Shown: positions 38,221-47,475 of the stretch, in pieces
Position numbering within the stretch: the first letter of the stretch is position 1
Layout of the letters: every line of letters begins with the position of its first letter
Source: Serratia sp. FDAARGOS_506
GTDB taxonomy: Bacteria > Pseudomonadota > Gammaproteobacteria > Enterobacterales > Enterobacteriaceae
Assembly: GCF_003812745.1 (NCBI RefSeq)
Contig: NZ_CP033831.1
Coordinates: 2,666,001 to 2,730,000, forward strand
DNA length: 64,000 nucleotides
Reading direction: 5' to 3'
Made by a program: the position numbers and the translations under genes
The notes under the pieces: generated by a model
Database searches by the model: none
What the model saw: only the letters and a program-made list of their open reading frames with translations
Told to the model about the DNA's origin: nothing

Positions 38221-38973
38221 TTACTTCGCTTTACCCTGGTTTGCCACGGCCGCCGCTTTTGCAGCGATCTCGTCGGCGTTACCCAGGTAGTAACGTTTGG
38301 TCGGTTTGAAGTTCTCGTCGAATTCATATACCAACGGCACGCCAGTTGGGATGTTCAGTTCGAGGATTTCGTCTTCGCTCAGGTTATCCAGGTATTTCAC
38401 CAGTGCGCGCAGCGAGTTGCCGTGCGCCGCAACGATCACGCGCTCGCCGCTCTTGATGCGTGGCAGGATCTCTTCGTCCCAGTAAGGGATAACGCGATCG
38501 ATGGTCAGCGCCAGGCTTTCGGTCAGCGGCAGCTCTTGCTCGGTCAGAGAGGCGTAGCGCGGATCGTGGCCAGGGTAACGTTCGTCTTCTTTGGTCAGTT
38601 CTGGTGGGGTCACCGCGAAGCCGCGACGCCATTGTTTCACCTGCTCGTCGCCGTATTTTTCAGCGGTTTCCGCTTTGTTCAGACCCTGCAGCGCGCCGTA
38701 GTGACGTTCGTTCAGCTTCCAGGATTTTTCGGTCGGCAACCAGGCCTGATCCAGCTCGTCGAGGATGTTCCACAGGGTGTGGATCGCGCGCTTCAGTACG
38801 GAGGTGTAAGCGAAGTCGAAAGTGAAACCTTCTTCTTTCAACAGCTTGCCTGCTGCTTTCGCTTCGGTGCGGCCCTTGTCGGACAGATCAACATCATACC
38901 AACCGGTGAAGCGGTTTTCTTGGTTCCACTGGCTTTCGCCGTGACGCACCAGAACCAGCTTAGTTACAGCCAT
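38221..38973 (-). CDS. gpmA: 2,3-bisphosphoglycerate-dependent phosphoglycerate mutase
   Basis: A 250-residue glycolytic enzyme that interconverts 3- and 2-phosphoglycerate. The phosphohistidine motif [10 protein letters not shown] lies at the N-terminus, with [15 protein letters not shown] in the middle and the second histidine in [17 protein letters not shown]. Length and sequence match E. coli GpmA. TTAAGGAG lies before the start. A Fur-like box lies 30-50 bases upstream, in line with reported Fur control of gpmA in E. coli. Confidence 0.98.
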   Translation of the reverse strand: MAVTKLVLVRHGESQWNQENRFTGWYDVDLSDKGRTEAKAAGKLLKEEGFTFDFAYTSVLKRAIHTLWNILDELDQAWLPTEKSWKLNERHYGALQGLNKAETAEKYGDEQVKQWRRGFAVTPPELTKEDERYPGHDPRYASLTEQELPLTESLALTIDRVIPYWDEEILPRIKSGERVIVAAHGNSLRALVKYLDNLSEDEILELNIPTGVPLVYEFDENFKPTKRYYLGNADEIAAKAAAVANQGKAK

Positions 38974-39005
38974 AGCTTAACTCCTTAATAATCTGACATT
39001 TCAAT

Positions 39006-39024
39006 GATAACGAAAATCATTATA
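39006..39024. promoter_or_regulatory. Fur box upstream of gpmA
   Basis: GATAACGAAAATCATTATA matches the 19-base Fur consensus GATAATGATAATCATTATC at 16 positions. It lies about 32 bases before the gpmA start codon, a promoter-proximal position. Confidence 0.6.
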
Positions 39025-39188
39025 TTGCCGCGGGCCAGGGCTCGGCAATCGATAGTGTCTAACCATAGCCAATTTCTTGCCGCAAAGTAAGGGCTGGCGA
39101 AAGGAAAAAGCTGAATCGTTCAGGCTGGCGCTGGGAGGGAGAAACGGCGCGCCGAAATCGCTTTGGCCGCGCCGTGGCGTGGGGCAAA

Positions 39189-39536
39189 TCAGGCCGATTT
39201 TTTCAGGCAGTTGCTCATGAAGGTTTTACGCGCGTCGCCCTTCAGATTCTTGGTCTTGGCGTCGGCGTTGCAGGTTTTCATTTTCTGCTGCTGCGGCGTC
39301 AGGGTTTTGCCCGTCGCGGCAGTGCCTTCGGATTTCAGGCAGGTGCTCATAAAGGTGGAGCGATCCGCACCTTTCAGCGACTTGGTGGATGCCTGTTGGT
39401 TACAATCGGTCATGCGTTTCTGCTGGGCCGTCTGCGCCGGCGAAGGCGTTTTCGTCGCCGTCGTCGCGTCGGCCGCCATCAGATTGGTGCTCAGCATTAA
39501 GCCCGCCAGCAATGGAAGTGCAGTAATCAGACGCAT
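39189..39536 (-). CDS. PsiF-repeat secreted protein
   Basis: A 115-residue small secreted protein. The signal peptide (MRLITALPLLAGLMLSTNLMAA) is followed by two PsiF repeats of the form QxxMxxCNxxAxxKxLKGxxRxxFMSxCLK. PsiF is induced by phosphate starvation in E. coli; its role is unknown. The ATG at 39536 with GGAAC upstream is chosen over an extended frame that would lack a signal peptide at its N-terminus. No Pho box is evident upstream. It stands alone between gpmA and galM. Confidence 0.85.
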   Translation of the reverse strand: MRLITALPLLAGLMLSTNLMAADATTATKTPSPAQTAQQKRMTDCNQQASTKSLKGADRSTFMSTCLKSEGTAATGKTLTPQQQKMKTCNADAKTKNLKGDARKTFMSNCLKKSA

Positions 39537-39733
39537 AGGTGTTCCTTCAGCTATTGATTGGCCGCCATCGGCCGAAAATTGTGACGTTGCACAAGGCGTT
39601 GTGCTTATCACGGTAGCCTGAGTGTAGTGCGCACTTTGGAATAAGGAAAGGTGAGCTCCGGCGGGGGGAGAGCGCTAAAAGGTAAGCATTTATAACAAAT
39701 CGCCCCCGGCCGCATGGCAAGGGGCGTGGCGGG

Positions 39734-40783
39734 TCAGATAGGATAAAACTGATAATGCGTGGCGCTGCGGTAGTAGCTCCCCGGTTGCAGCCAGCAGTTC
39801 GGCTGCGGCCACTCCGGATGGTGCGGGCTGTCCGGTAAAAATTCGCTTTCCAGCGCCACACCGGCATGATTGGCGTAGCTACCGCCACTGCGCGCGGGCG
39901 TGCCCGCCAGGTAATTGCCGCTGTAGAGTTGCAGCGCGGGTGCATCGGTGAATACGCTCATCTGAACTTGCCCGTCGGCGGACCACAAATGGGCCGCCGG
40001 GCTCTCCAACGCGCCGCAGGTGCGGTGCAGCAGGAAAGCGTGATCGTAGCCTTTCACCCGTTGCTGGTCGCGGTCGCGCAGAAAATCCTGCAGCAGCGTT
40101 TTCGGCTGGCGAAAATCCATGCCGCTGTCGTCCACCGGCGTCAGCTCGGCGCAGGGAATGCCCTCGGAATCGACGGGCAGATAGCGATCGGCGAACAACT
40201 GCAGGCGCTGGGCGCGGGCGTCACTGTCTGTGTCGGCGCTGTCCAGATTGAAATAGGCGTGGTTGGTCAGGTTGACCGGGCAGGGGCGGTCAACCCGTGC
40301 CAGATAGCTGATTTCCAGGCGATTGTCGTGGGTCAGATGATAGCAAACCTGCACCTCGAGATTACCGGGAAAGCCCTGATCGCCATCCGCCGAGTGCAGT
40401 GCATAGCAGACCTGCTGCGCATCATGCTGTACCCGGCGCCAGCGGCGGGCATGGAAACCGTCGGGGCCGCCGTGCAGCTGGTGGGCGCCCTGATTGGCGA
40501 TCAGCGCATGGGGTTTCCCGTCGATAGGCAGACTGGCGTTGGCGATACGGTTGGCGTAGCGGCCGACGGTAGCACCCAAATAGGCACTCTGGCGTTGGTA
40601 GTCCGCTGGGCTGCGGCATCCAAGCAGCAGCTCGCGCCTTTCACCGGATTTGAGCGGCAAGACGGCGGACAGCCAGGTGGCGCCCCAGTCCATCAGCGTC
40701 ACCGTCATGCCGCCGGCGTTTTGCAGTTGTGTCAGCTGGTAAGGCTGCCCATCGGGTGCGACTGCCGTCATTGACGTCAGCAT
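39734..40783 (-). CDS. galM: Galactose mutarotase (aldose 1-epimerase)
   Basis: A 349-residue cytoplasmic enzyme that interconverts alpha and beta galactose before GalK. Family blocks are [49 protein letters not shown] (catalytic region) and [10 protein letters not shown], and near the C-terminus [19 protein letters not shown]. The start overlaps the galK end by seven bases. It is the last gene of galTKM. A weak GC hairpin lies at 39693-39727. Confidence 0.96.
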   Translation of the reverse strand: MLTSMTAVAPDGQPYQLTQLQNAGGMTVTLMDWGATWLSAVLPLKSGERRELLLGCRSPADYQRQSAYLGATVGRYANRIANASLPIDGKPHALIANQGAHQLHGGPDGFHARRWRRVQHDAQQVCYALHSADGDQGFPGNLEVQVCYHLTHDNRLEISYLARVDRPCPVNLTNHAYFNLDSADTDSDARAQRLQLFADRYLPVDSEGIPCAELTPVDDSGMDFRQPKTLLQDFLRDRDQQRVKGYDHAFLLHRTCGALESPAAHLWSADGQVQMSVFTDAPALQLYSGNYLAGTPARSGGSYANHAGVALESEFLPDSPHHPEWPQPNCWLQPGSYYRSATHYQFYPI

Positions 40784-41928
40784 AGGCCGGCACCTTGCGA
40801 AGCCTGGCAGACGTAGAACGTTTCCCGCAATCCATCGGTTTGCCGCGTATACTCGTGCGCCACGGCGGCACGCACCGTCTCCACGAGATCTTGCGGCATC
40901 AGTGCGACGATGCAGCCGCCAAAGCCGCCGCCGGTCATGCGCACGCCGCCGCGTGGGCCGATCGTCGCTTTGACGATCTCGACCAGCTTATCGATCGGCG
41001 GCACGGTAATTTCAAAGTCGTCGCGCATCGAGGCGTGCGACTCCGCCATCAGCCGGCCCATGCGCTGCAGATCGCCGGCCGCCAGCGCTTCGGCCGCCGC
41101 CAGCGTGCGGGCGTTCTCGCTGATGACATGGCGCGCGCGTTTGGCCACCAACGGATCGAGCTGGTGCTGACGCGCCTCAAACTGTTCGGGGCTGACGTCG
41201 CGCAGCGCCTTGACGCCGAAGAAACGCGCCGCTTCTTCGCACTGTTTGCGGCGGGTGTTGTATTCGCTGTCCACCAGCCCGCGTTGCACATTGGAGTTGA
41301 CGATCACCACCGCGATGTTGTCGGGCATCGGCACCGCACGGGTTTCCAGCGAGCGGCAGTCGATCAGCAGAGCGCTGTCGCGCCGGCCGAGCGCGGAGAT
41401 CAGCTGGTCCATAATGCCGCAGTTGCAGCCGACGAATTGGTTCTCCGCCTCCTGGCCGTTCAGCGCCAGCGTGACGCCGTCCAGCGGCAACTGATAGAGC
41501 GCCTGCAGCGCCTGGCCCACCGCCACTTCCAGTGCGGCGGAGGAGCTGAGCCCCGCCCCTTGCGGCACATTACCGGCGATCACCAGATCCGCGCCGCCGA
41601 AGTCGGCGTTGCGGCGCTGAAGGTGCTTCACCACACCGCGTACATAGTCGGACCAGCGCTGATCGGGATGGCTGACGATCGGCGCGTCGAGCGAGAATTG
41701 ATCCAGCTGATTCTGATAATCGGCGGCGAGTACGCGGATCTGGCGGTCATCGCGCTGGGCACAGGCGATGACGGTTTGATAATCGATGGCACAGGGCAGC
41801 ACGAAGCCGTCGTTGTAATCGGTGTGCTCGCCGATCAGGTTCACTCGCCCCGGCGCCTGGATGGTCAACGCCGGCGCGTAGCCGAAGTGTTCGGCAAACA
41901 GGGAATGGGTAAGCGGTTTCAGGCTCAT
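40777..41928 (-). CDS. galK: Galactokinase
   Basis: A 383-residue GHMP-family kinase that phosphorylates galactose at C1. Signatures are the galactose motif [19 protein letters not shown] at the N-terminus, the ATP-binding [18 protein letters not shown] in the middle and [17 protein letters not shown] near the C-terminus. Length equals E. coli GalK plus one. It overlaps galT by four bases (ATGA) and galM by seven, showing tight coupling in the Leloir operon. Confidence 0.97.
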   Translation of the reverse strand: MSLKPLTHSLFAEHFGYAPALTIQAPGRVNLIGEHTDYNDGFVLPCAIDYQTVIACAQRDDRQIRVLAADYQNQLDQFSLDAPIVSHPDQRWSDYVRGVVKHLQRRNADFGGADLVIAGNVPQGAGLSSSAALEVAVGQALQALYQLPLDGVTLALNGQEAENQFVGCNCGIMDQLISALGRRDSALLIDCRSLETRAVPMPDNIAVVIVNSNVQRGLVDSEYNTRRKQCEEAARFFGVKALRDVSPEQFEARQHQLDPLVAKRARHVISENARTLAAAEALAAGDLQRMGRLMAESHASMRDDFEITVPPIDKLVEIVKATIGPRGGVRMTGGGFGGCIVALMPQDLVETVRAAVAHEYTRQTDGLRETFYVCQASQGAGLC

Positions 41929-42977
41929 GCTTGGGCTCCGGCTTCACGGTAATGAATATCGCTGACGGCGCGCAGACGCTCTGCGGCCTGTTCGGCGGTC
42001 AGGTCGCGCTGGGTTTCTGCCAGCATCTCGTAACCGACCATAAATTTGCGCACGCTGGCTGAACGCAGCAGCGGCGGGTAGAAATGGGCGTGCAGCTGCC
42101 AGTGCCGATTGTCGGCGCCGTTGAACGGCGCGCCGTGCCATCCCATCGAATAGGGGAAGGAGCACTGGAACAGGTTGTCGTAGCGGCTGGTCAGCTTTTT
42201 CAGCGCCAGTGCCAGATCGCGGCTTTGCGCCGCGTTGAGATCGGTGATGCGCTGCACCGCCGCTTTCGGCAGCAGCAGCGTTTCAAACGGCCAGGCGGCC
42301 CAGTAGGGCACTACCGCCAGCCAGTGTTCGGTGTTCACCACGATGCGTTCGCCAGCGGCCTGCTCGCGCTGTGCATAGTCCAGCAGTAGCGGGGAGGCGT
42401 GTTCCCGAAAATACTCGTGCTGCAGGCGATCTTCGCGCTCAGCTTCGTTCGGCAGAAAACTGTTGGCCCAGACCTGCCCGTGCGGGTGCGGGTTGGAGCA
42501 GCCCATCGCCGCGCCCTTGTTTTCGAACAGCTGCACCCAAGGGTAGTGCTTACCCAACTCATCGGTTTGCGCCTGCCAGGCGGCGACCACCTGCTCCAGC
42601 GCCGGCAGCGTCAATTCGGGCAGGGTCTTGCTGTGATCGGGAGAGAAACAGATCACCCGGCTGACGCCGCGTGCGCTCTGGCTGCGCATCAAAGGATCCT
42701 GGCTGTCGGGTGCCGGCGGCGTATCGCTCATCAGCGCGGCGAAATCGTTGGTGAAGACGTAGGTGCCGTGATAATCCGGATTGCGATCGCCGGTGACACG
42801 CGCGTTGCCGGGGCACAGGAAACAATCGGGATCGTGTGCCGGCAGCGTTTCCGTGGGGACGGCCTCTTGTTGGCCCTGCCAGGGGCGCTTGGCGCGGTGC
42901 GGTGAGACCAGCACCCACTGGCCGCTCAGCGGGTTGTAGCGGCGGTGTGGATGGTCGATAGGGTTAAATGCCGTCAT
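41925..42977 (-). CDS. galT: Galactose-1-phosphate uridylyltransferase
   Basis: A 350-residue Leloir enzyme that exchanges UMP between UDP-glucose and galactose-1-phosphate. The active-site [10 protein letters not shown] with the HPH nucleophile is present, as is the metal region with FLCPGN. The ATG at 42977 ([17 protein letters not shown]) preceded by AAGGAACC is the E. coli-like start; a longer frame is rejected. It is the first gene of the operon here: no galE lies upstream, in contrast to galETKM of E. coli, so UDP-glucose epimerase must be encoded elsewhere. Confidence 0.97.
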   Translation of the reverse strand: MTAFNPIDHPHRRYNPLSGQWVLVSPHRAKRPWQGQQEAVPTETLPAHDPDCFLCPGNARVTGDRNPDYHGTYVFTNDFAALMSDTPPAPDSQDPLMRSQSARGVSRVICFSPDHSKTLPELTLPALEQVVAAWQAQTDELGKHYPWVQLFENKGAAMGCSNPHPHGQVWANSFLPNEAEREDRLQHEYFREHASPLLLDYAQREQAAGERIVVNTEHWLAVVPYWAAWPFETLLLPKAAVQRITDLNAAQSRDLALALKKLTSRYDNLFQCSFPYSMGWHGAPFNGADNRHWQLHAHFYPPLLRSASVRKFMVGYEMLAETQRDLTAEQAAERLRAVSDIHYREAGAQA

Positions 42978-43114
42978 ACGGTTCCTTTCTTGGCGTCGAC
43001 GAGGTGTAATCGCTTTCATCCGCCGTCTTGATACGCTCGTTGCTGAAAAGGGAAAGTTCATTGCGCAAAAAGATAGCATGCCTGCGGCGATAAAAAGGTG
43101 ATCTAACGCGAAAA

Positions 43115-43130
43115 ATGGAATCGTTTACAC
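43115..43130. promoter_or_regulatory. GalR/GalS operator 1
   Basis: ATGGAATCGTTTACAC matches the gal operator consensus GTGNAANCGNTTNCAC at all but the first defined base. It lies about 140 bases upstream of the galT start. Confidence 0.75.
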
Positions 43131-43203
43131 TTGAGTGAAAAGCACCTGATTAGCGGAGAGAAAGATTCAACAGGGGAAAGTGAGGTGTTGCCGTGCGGTG
43201 TTG

Positions 43204-43219
43204 GTGATAGCGTTTTCAC
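43204..43219. promoter_or_regulatory. GalR/GalS operator 2
   Basis: GTGATAGCGTTTTCAC matches the gal operator core with one clear mismatch in the left arm. It is centred 89 bases from operator 1, a spacing suited to repression by DNA looping like OE/OI of E. coli. Confidence 0.6.
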
Positions 43220-43227
43220 CTTGACCA

Positions 43228-43256
43228 GCCGGCAGAGAGAGAGACTCTCTGCCGGC
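43228..43256 (-). terminator. Stem-loop after the CPBP gene
   Basis: GCCGGCAGAGAG and CTCTCTGCCGGC form a perfect 12-bp stem with a five-base loop, directly after the CPBP stop on the minus strand. A T-tract is lacking, so termination may be partial. Confidence 0.5.
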
Positions 43257-43264
43257 GTCAGCCG

Positions 43265-44083
43265 TTAGGCGTGCTGATACAGCGGGTAGGTGAAGAACAG
43301 CAGATGAGTCAGGTTAAGCCCGAAATGGAACAGAATCGGCACCCACAGGCGGCCGCTCCACATCCATGCCAGGCCGTAGATCACGCCGGCCAGCGTCGCG
43401 AAGATCACCATCAGCATCCCGCCGGCCAAATGCGCGGCGCCGAACACCAGGGCGGCGACGATCAGCGCCGGCCAGGCCCCCAGCCACTGACTGAGGCGCT
43501 GTTGCAGGTAGCCGCGAAACAGCGCCTCTTCGGCCATACAGACGAAGAACAGGTTAGCCATTACGAATGGCAGCATCCAGGCGGGGGCATGCAGCTCGAT
43601 TTTTAAGCCACCCAGCGCCACGGCCAGCAGCAACAGCGCCGGCACGGCCAGCACCAGCGCAATCCAGCCCGCTTTGCCGGCGTTGCCGCCGCGTTCGGCG
43701 GAAAACAGCGTGGGCAAGCAGGCGAACAGCAGAAAGGGCACCATCGCCTTGTCGAAGTTGTAATACATGGTGAACGGCGCGCTGAGCGGGCCGGCTTTTT
43801 CGCCGTCGATCATCAGCTGGTTGTGGATGCCCGGCACCAGGTGCAGGAGCAGCGCGACGCAGCCGGCGACCACCAACCCTTCGAACGCGATCGCCAGATT
43901 ACGCTGCTCACGAAAATGGTGACGCAGCCCCGCCAGCGCAACGATGGCCAACAGGCAACCCAGGCTGAGTGGCGTCAGTACCCCATGATAAAGCCCCATG
44001 CCCGCCGAGGCGGCCAGGATCACCCAGGCTATCAGCCGGTTAAACGGCAAGAAAAATAACGAAGCAGCCAGTACGCCCCACAT
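43265..44083 (-). CDS. CPBP-family intramembrane metalloprotease
   Basis: A 272-residue polytopic membrane protein with about eight hydrophobic segments. The CPBP (Abi/CAAX protease, Rce1-like) signature is visible: EEALFRGYLQQRLSQWLG, then AALVFGAAHLAGG and later PILFHFGLNLTHLLFF, giving the conserved Glu-Glu, Arg and two His. The ATG at 44083 with AAAGGGA eight bases upstream is preferred over an extension. Substrates of bacterial members are mostly unknown. It lies between galT and the isochorismatase-fold gene; E. coli has neither at this place. Confidence 0.87.
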   Translation of the reverse strand: MWGVLAASLFFLPFNRLIAWVILAASAGMGLYHGVLTPLSLGCLLAIVALAGLRHHFREQRNLAIAFEGLVVAGCVALLLHLVPGIHNQLMIDGEKAGPLSAPFTMYYNFDKAMVPFLLFACLPTLFSAERGGNAGKAGWIALVLAVPALLLLAVALGGLKIELHAPAWMLPFVMANLFFVCMAEEALFRGYLQQRLSQWLGAWPALIVAALVFGAAHLAGGMLMVIFATLAGVIYGLAWMWSGRLWVPILFHFGLNLTHLLFFTYPLYQHA

Positions 44084-44249
44084 AATATGTCCCTTTAAAA
44101 TATGTACACGGCGCTCAGCGCCTTTGCGGCGTGCGATGATGGCGAAATTGAGCGCTAAAGCGGATAGTAGCACACCAGAATGACGTTAAAGGTCGGTGCA
44201 GTGACGCATTCATGCATGGTGCCGGCCCACACGACCGGCGGTATTGAGC

Positions 44250-44822
44250 TCAGCCTTTCATCCAGGCCTGTGAACGGGTGATCTCGGCCAGGTTTTGCAG
44301 GGTGTCCAGGCTCTGCTGGTGGATCTCTTGCGTGGGGGCTGCGCACAGGTCGTGCAGCACGGTCACCTGAAAGCCGGCGTCGTGCGCCTGACGCGCGGTG
44401 CTCTCGATGGCCAGCGGCGTGCTGACGCCCGCCAGCAGCAGATGATGGCACCGATGCTGCCGTAGCCAGGCTAACAAATTGTTACCGGAGAAAGCGCTAA
44501 CCGCCGTTTTTTCAAACAGCAGATCGGTCTCTTCCTGATGCAGTTCGGGCATCCAGCGGCAGCCTGGGCTGTTAAGCCGCAGCGCGCCTATCTGTTTCAA
44601 ATGGTTGAACAGCGGCGAGTGGGGGGGAATATCATGATAATCGTCGGCGAATCCCACCCGCACCCAAATCACCGGGATTTTTCGTACCCGGGCGTAGGCT
44701 GCGGCGGCATTGACGTTGGCGATCAGGTGGGTTGCAAGCACCTGTTCGCGGCAGTGGTTGGCGCGCCCTTTGGGCCCGATCAGATCCTCGATCAGGTCGA
44801 TAATAATCAACGCAGCGGACAT
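44250..44822 (-). CDS. Isochorismatase-fold hydrolase lacking the usual cysteine
   Basis: A 190-residue protein with the isochorismatase/cysteine-hydrolase fold. Asp9 (LIIIDLIEDL) and Lys105 (LFEKTAVSAF) of the usual triad are present. The loop GVSTPLAIESTARQA aligns with the family motif G-V-x-T-x-x-C-V-x-x-T-A-R, but the nucleophile position is Ala138. True isochorismatases such as EntB also lack the Cys, so it could be a non-cysteine hydrolase or an inactive paralogue. It is transcribed leftward behind modF with 95 bases between. Confidence 0.82.
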   Translation of the reverse strand: MSAALIIIDLIEDLIGPKGRANHCREQVLATHLIANVNAAAAYARVRKIPVIWVRVGFADDYHDIPPHSPLFNHLKQIGALRLNSPGCRWMPELHQEETDLLFEKTAVSAFSGNNLLAWLRQHRCHHLLLAGVSTPLAIESTARQAHDAGFQVTVLHDLCAAPTQEIHQQSLDTLQNLAEITRSQAWMKG

Positions 44823-44917
44823 GGCGTCTCCAGAAAATGGCCTTCTTTCTTTCTATGATAAAAGGCCAAATGTGATGTGCTGCGGTGAAGTGTTGCCGGA
44901 TATGTTTACGCCGCGCT

Positions 44918-46405
44918 TCAGGCGGAGGCCGCCTCCAGTCGTTGCTGCTGGTAGCCGTAGCCGCCCTCGCCGTCGGGCACGAAGCTGAGGCGGTGAGTGA
45001 TGCACTGCGGCGCGTCTTCGGCATGGTGCGAGACGAACAGCAGCTGGGTGGCGCCCTGGCCGATCAACACGTCGATGAAGCGGCGCACCAGCTGGCGATT
45101 GATCGGATCCAGCCCTTGCAGCGGCTCGTCGAGGATCAGCAGCGCCGGGTGCTTCACCAGCGCGCGAGCGATCAGCGCCAGCCGCTGTTGCCCCCAGGAA
45201 AGGCTGTGGAACGGAGCGTCGCCGCGCGCGCCGTCGAGCCCGAGCAGCGCGAGCCATTGTTCGGTCAGCTGCCGCTGACGATCCGACACCGCCTGATAAA
45301 TGCCGATCGAGTCGAAGAACCCCGACAGCACCACGTTGCGCACGCTGGTGTTGACGCGATAGTCCAGATGCAGGCTGCTGCTGACGTAGCCGATATGGCG
45401 CTTGATCTCCCAGATGGTTTCTCCGCTGCCGCGGCGGCGGCCGAACAGCGTCAGATCGTTGCTGTAGCCCTGCGGATGATCGCCGGTGATCAAACTGAGC
45501 AGCGTGGATTTGCCGGCGCCGTTCGGGCCGACGATCTGCCAATGTTCACCGGGGTTAACCTGCCAGTCGAGATGATTGAGGATCGGCCGATCGTTATAGC
45601 TGACCACGCCGTCGCGCAGGACGATCAGCGGCCGATCCGCCGGCAGCGCCACCTTTTGCGTCGGATCCTCTGTCTCCGGCAGCGCCAACCCGCTGAGGTT
45701 TTCACTGTGCGCCAGCTGTGCCACCAGTGCGTCCGCCATCACCTGGCTGCGCGGCCCGCGGCTGGTCAAGGTGCAGTCCGCCAGCACGCCCACTTGCCGG
45801 ACAAAATCCGGGATTTCGTCGAACCGGTTGAGCACCAGCACCAGGGTCTGGCCCTGGGCGGAAAGCTCGCTCAGTAATGCGGCGAGCTGCGCGCGCGAGT
45901 GAATGTCCAGCCCGTCGAAGGGCTCGTCGAGGATCAGCAGGTCAGGCTCGGGCATCAGCGCCCGGCACAGCAGGGTTTTACGCGTTTCGCCGGTGGAGAG
46001 GTATTTGAAGCGGCGCGTCAGCAGGGCGGTGATGCCGAACTGCGCGGCCAGCCGCTCACAGCGCGCGGCGTCTTTCACTTCTTCCTGAATGATTTCCGCT
46101 GCGGTGCGGCCGGTGTCGTCTTCGTCCGCGCTGAGCAGATCGGTGTTGTTGCGTTGCCACTCGTCGCTGACCATTTTTTGCAGCTGTTCGAAGGAGATGC
46201 GCACCGCGTACTGAAAATCGCTGCGGCGTTCACCGCTCAGCAGAACCAGTTCGTCGGCCAGCGCGCGCGCCAGGGCGGATTTGCCGCTGCCGTTGGCGCC
46301 GACGAAGGCCCAGCTGTCGCCTGCCTGTATCGCGAGCGCTTCCAGCGTCAGGGTGCGGGTATCGCTTAAGCGGAATGAACCTTGCGAAATGTGCAACGAC
46401 GACAT
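44918..46405 (-). CDS. modF: Double ABC ATPase ModF
   Basis: A 495-residue soluble protein with two ABC ATPase domains. Domain 1 has Walker A GANGSGKSA, signature LSTGETRKTL and Walker B LLILDEPFDGLD. Domain 2 has GPNGAGKST, LSWGQQRLALI and LLILDEPLQGLD. It has no membrane part. It is close to E. coli ModF, a photorepair-protein-like ATPase of unknown role in the molybdate region. The start MSSLHISQGSFRLSDT at 46405 with AAGGAACAGG upstream is chosen. It is downstream of modE in the same direction. Confidence 0.95.
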   Translation of the reverse strand: MSSLHISQGSFRLSDTRTLTLEALAIQAGDSWAFVGANGSGKSALARALADELVLLSGERRSDFQYAVRISFEQLQKMVSDEWQRNNTDLLSADEDDTGRTAAEIIQEEVKDAARCERLAAQFGITALLTRRFKYLSTGETRKTLLCRALMPEPDLLILDEPFDGLDIHSRAQLAALLSELSAQGQTLVLVLNRFDEIPDFVRQVGVLADCTLTSRGPRSQVMADALVAQLAHSENLSGLALPETEDPTQKVALPADRPLIVLRDGVVSYNDRPILNHLDWQVNPGEHWQIVGPNGAGKSTLLSLITGDHPQGYSNDLTLFGRRRGSGETIWEIKRHIGYVSSSLHLDYRVNTSVRNVVLSGFFDSIGIYQAVSDRQRQLTEQWLALLGLDGARGDAPFHSLSWGQQRLALIARALVKHPALLILDEPLQGLDPINRQLVRRFIDVLIGQGATQLLFVSHHAEDAPQCITHRLSFVPDGEGGYGYQQQRLEAASA

Positions 46406-46495
46406 CACCTGTTCCTTTTTTTGCAATTATTTGCCTTAGAAATAGGCGTATTGCAGGGGGATGTCAATCAACAAAAACGCAACGTCACGTTGCGC

Positions 46496-47287
46496 TTAAC
46501 ACAACGTGGCAACAATCACGCGATCGGCGTTGAACAGGGCGTGTACGGCGGTGCCGACGCTCAGCTGCAGACGCTGCAACTCCGCCGTCGTCAGGGTGGC
46601 GCACAGGGTTTCGCCGCCCGCCAGCGTCACCAGCACCTCGCTGTGTTCGGCACCCGGCTGAATGCCGGCCACCACGCCCGCCAGTACGTTATCCGCGCCG
46701 GCATGTTCTGCCGTATCGACGCTTAACCGCACCCAGGGCGCCTTGATCAGCGCCAACACCTCTTTGCCCGGCGTCAGCTGCAGTCGGTCGGCGCTTTGCT
46801 GGGTGATGGCCGCCGTCAGGCGAGTAGTGCCGTCGTTCAGCAAAATCGCCAGGTGTTGCTGCACCTGCTGATGATCGCGTTCGATGACGGTGCCGAAAAA
46901 CTGATTGCGCGCGCTGGTTTGCAGCGAGAAGCGCGAGATGGCCGCCAGCAGGCTGTCGAGCGGCAGATCGTCCTGCTGCAACACGTCGAAAGCTTTTTGC
47001 TGCACCTGGCCCAGCAGGTCATACAGCTGGATCAACCGCTGGCCATAGTGCGTCAGCTGCGCGCCGCCGCCGCCTTTACCGCCGGTGGCGCGTTCCACCA
47101 CCGTTTGTTCCGCCAGCTGGTTCATTTCATTGATGGCGTCCCAGGCGCTTTTATAGCTGATGCCCGCCAGTTTGGCGCCCTGGCTGATGGAGCCGGTGTG
47201 CTGCACCTGTTTCAGCAGCGCGATGCGGCGCGGATCGGCGAACAGCTTTTGCTGGAGTTTAAGAGTAAGAAGAATTTCGGCCTGCAT
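46496..47287 (-). CDS. modE: Molybdate-responsive transcriptional regulator ModE
   Basis: A 263-residue regulator that binds molybdate or tungstate and represses modABC while activating molybdoenzyme genes. An N-terminal winged-helix domain (AKLAGISYKSAWDAINEMNQL) has the family block VERATGGKGGGGAQLTHYGQRL, and two C-terminal MOP-like domains (TSARNQFFGTV; LIKAPWVRLSVD) follow. The start MQAEILLTLKLQQKLFADPRR matches E. coli. It is divergent from the TonB-receptor gene; the 188-base region between them may hold shared control sites. Its target box is seen before modA. Confidence 0.97.
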   Translation of the reverse strand: MQAEILLTLKLQQKLFADPRRIALLKQVQHTGSISQGAKLAGISYKSAWDAINEMNQLAEQTVVERATGGKGGGGAQLTHYGQRLIQLYDLLGQVQQKAFDVLQQDDLPLDSLLAAISRFSLQTSARNQFFGTVIERDHQQVQQHLAILLNDGTTRLTAAITQQSADRLQLTPGKEVLALIKAPWVRLSVDTAEHAGADNVLAGVVAGIQPGAEHSEVLVTLAGGETLCATLTTAELQRLQLSVGTAVHALFNADRVIVATLC

Positions 47288-47392
47288 AGCGCATCCTGTC
47301 GGCAGCAAAAATCTTATTGTCGCCGATTTGGCGGCAAAGCGCCAAACGCACTGCGGTGGAGCGCGGGGCAATAAAGACTGGTATTGCTTTAT

Positions 47393-47412
47393 TGTTATAA
47401 TATAACATAACA
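47393..47412. promoter_or_regulatory. ModE-like inverted repeat upstream of the TonB-receptor operon
   Basis: TGTTAT and ATAACA arms flank eight bases, and an inner ATATAAC half-site is also present. The arms match the ModE half-site GTTAT/ATAAC, but the spacing is eight instead of the 12 found in the box before modA. It could be a ModE site of unusual spacing or a site of another regulator. Confidence 0.3.
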
Positions 47413-47475
47413 GAAAAACGATAAGGCTTTACGCCGGCTGCGGCCGGTTTTTATTTCACCACAGGGATGCTCCAC

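Noticed and set aside
47288-47475. Search for a Fur box before the TonB-receptor operon.
   Set aside because: No stretch comes near the 19-base Fur consensus; the AT-rich inverted repeat present fits ModE half-sites better.
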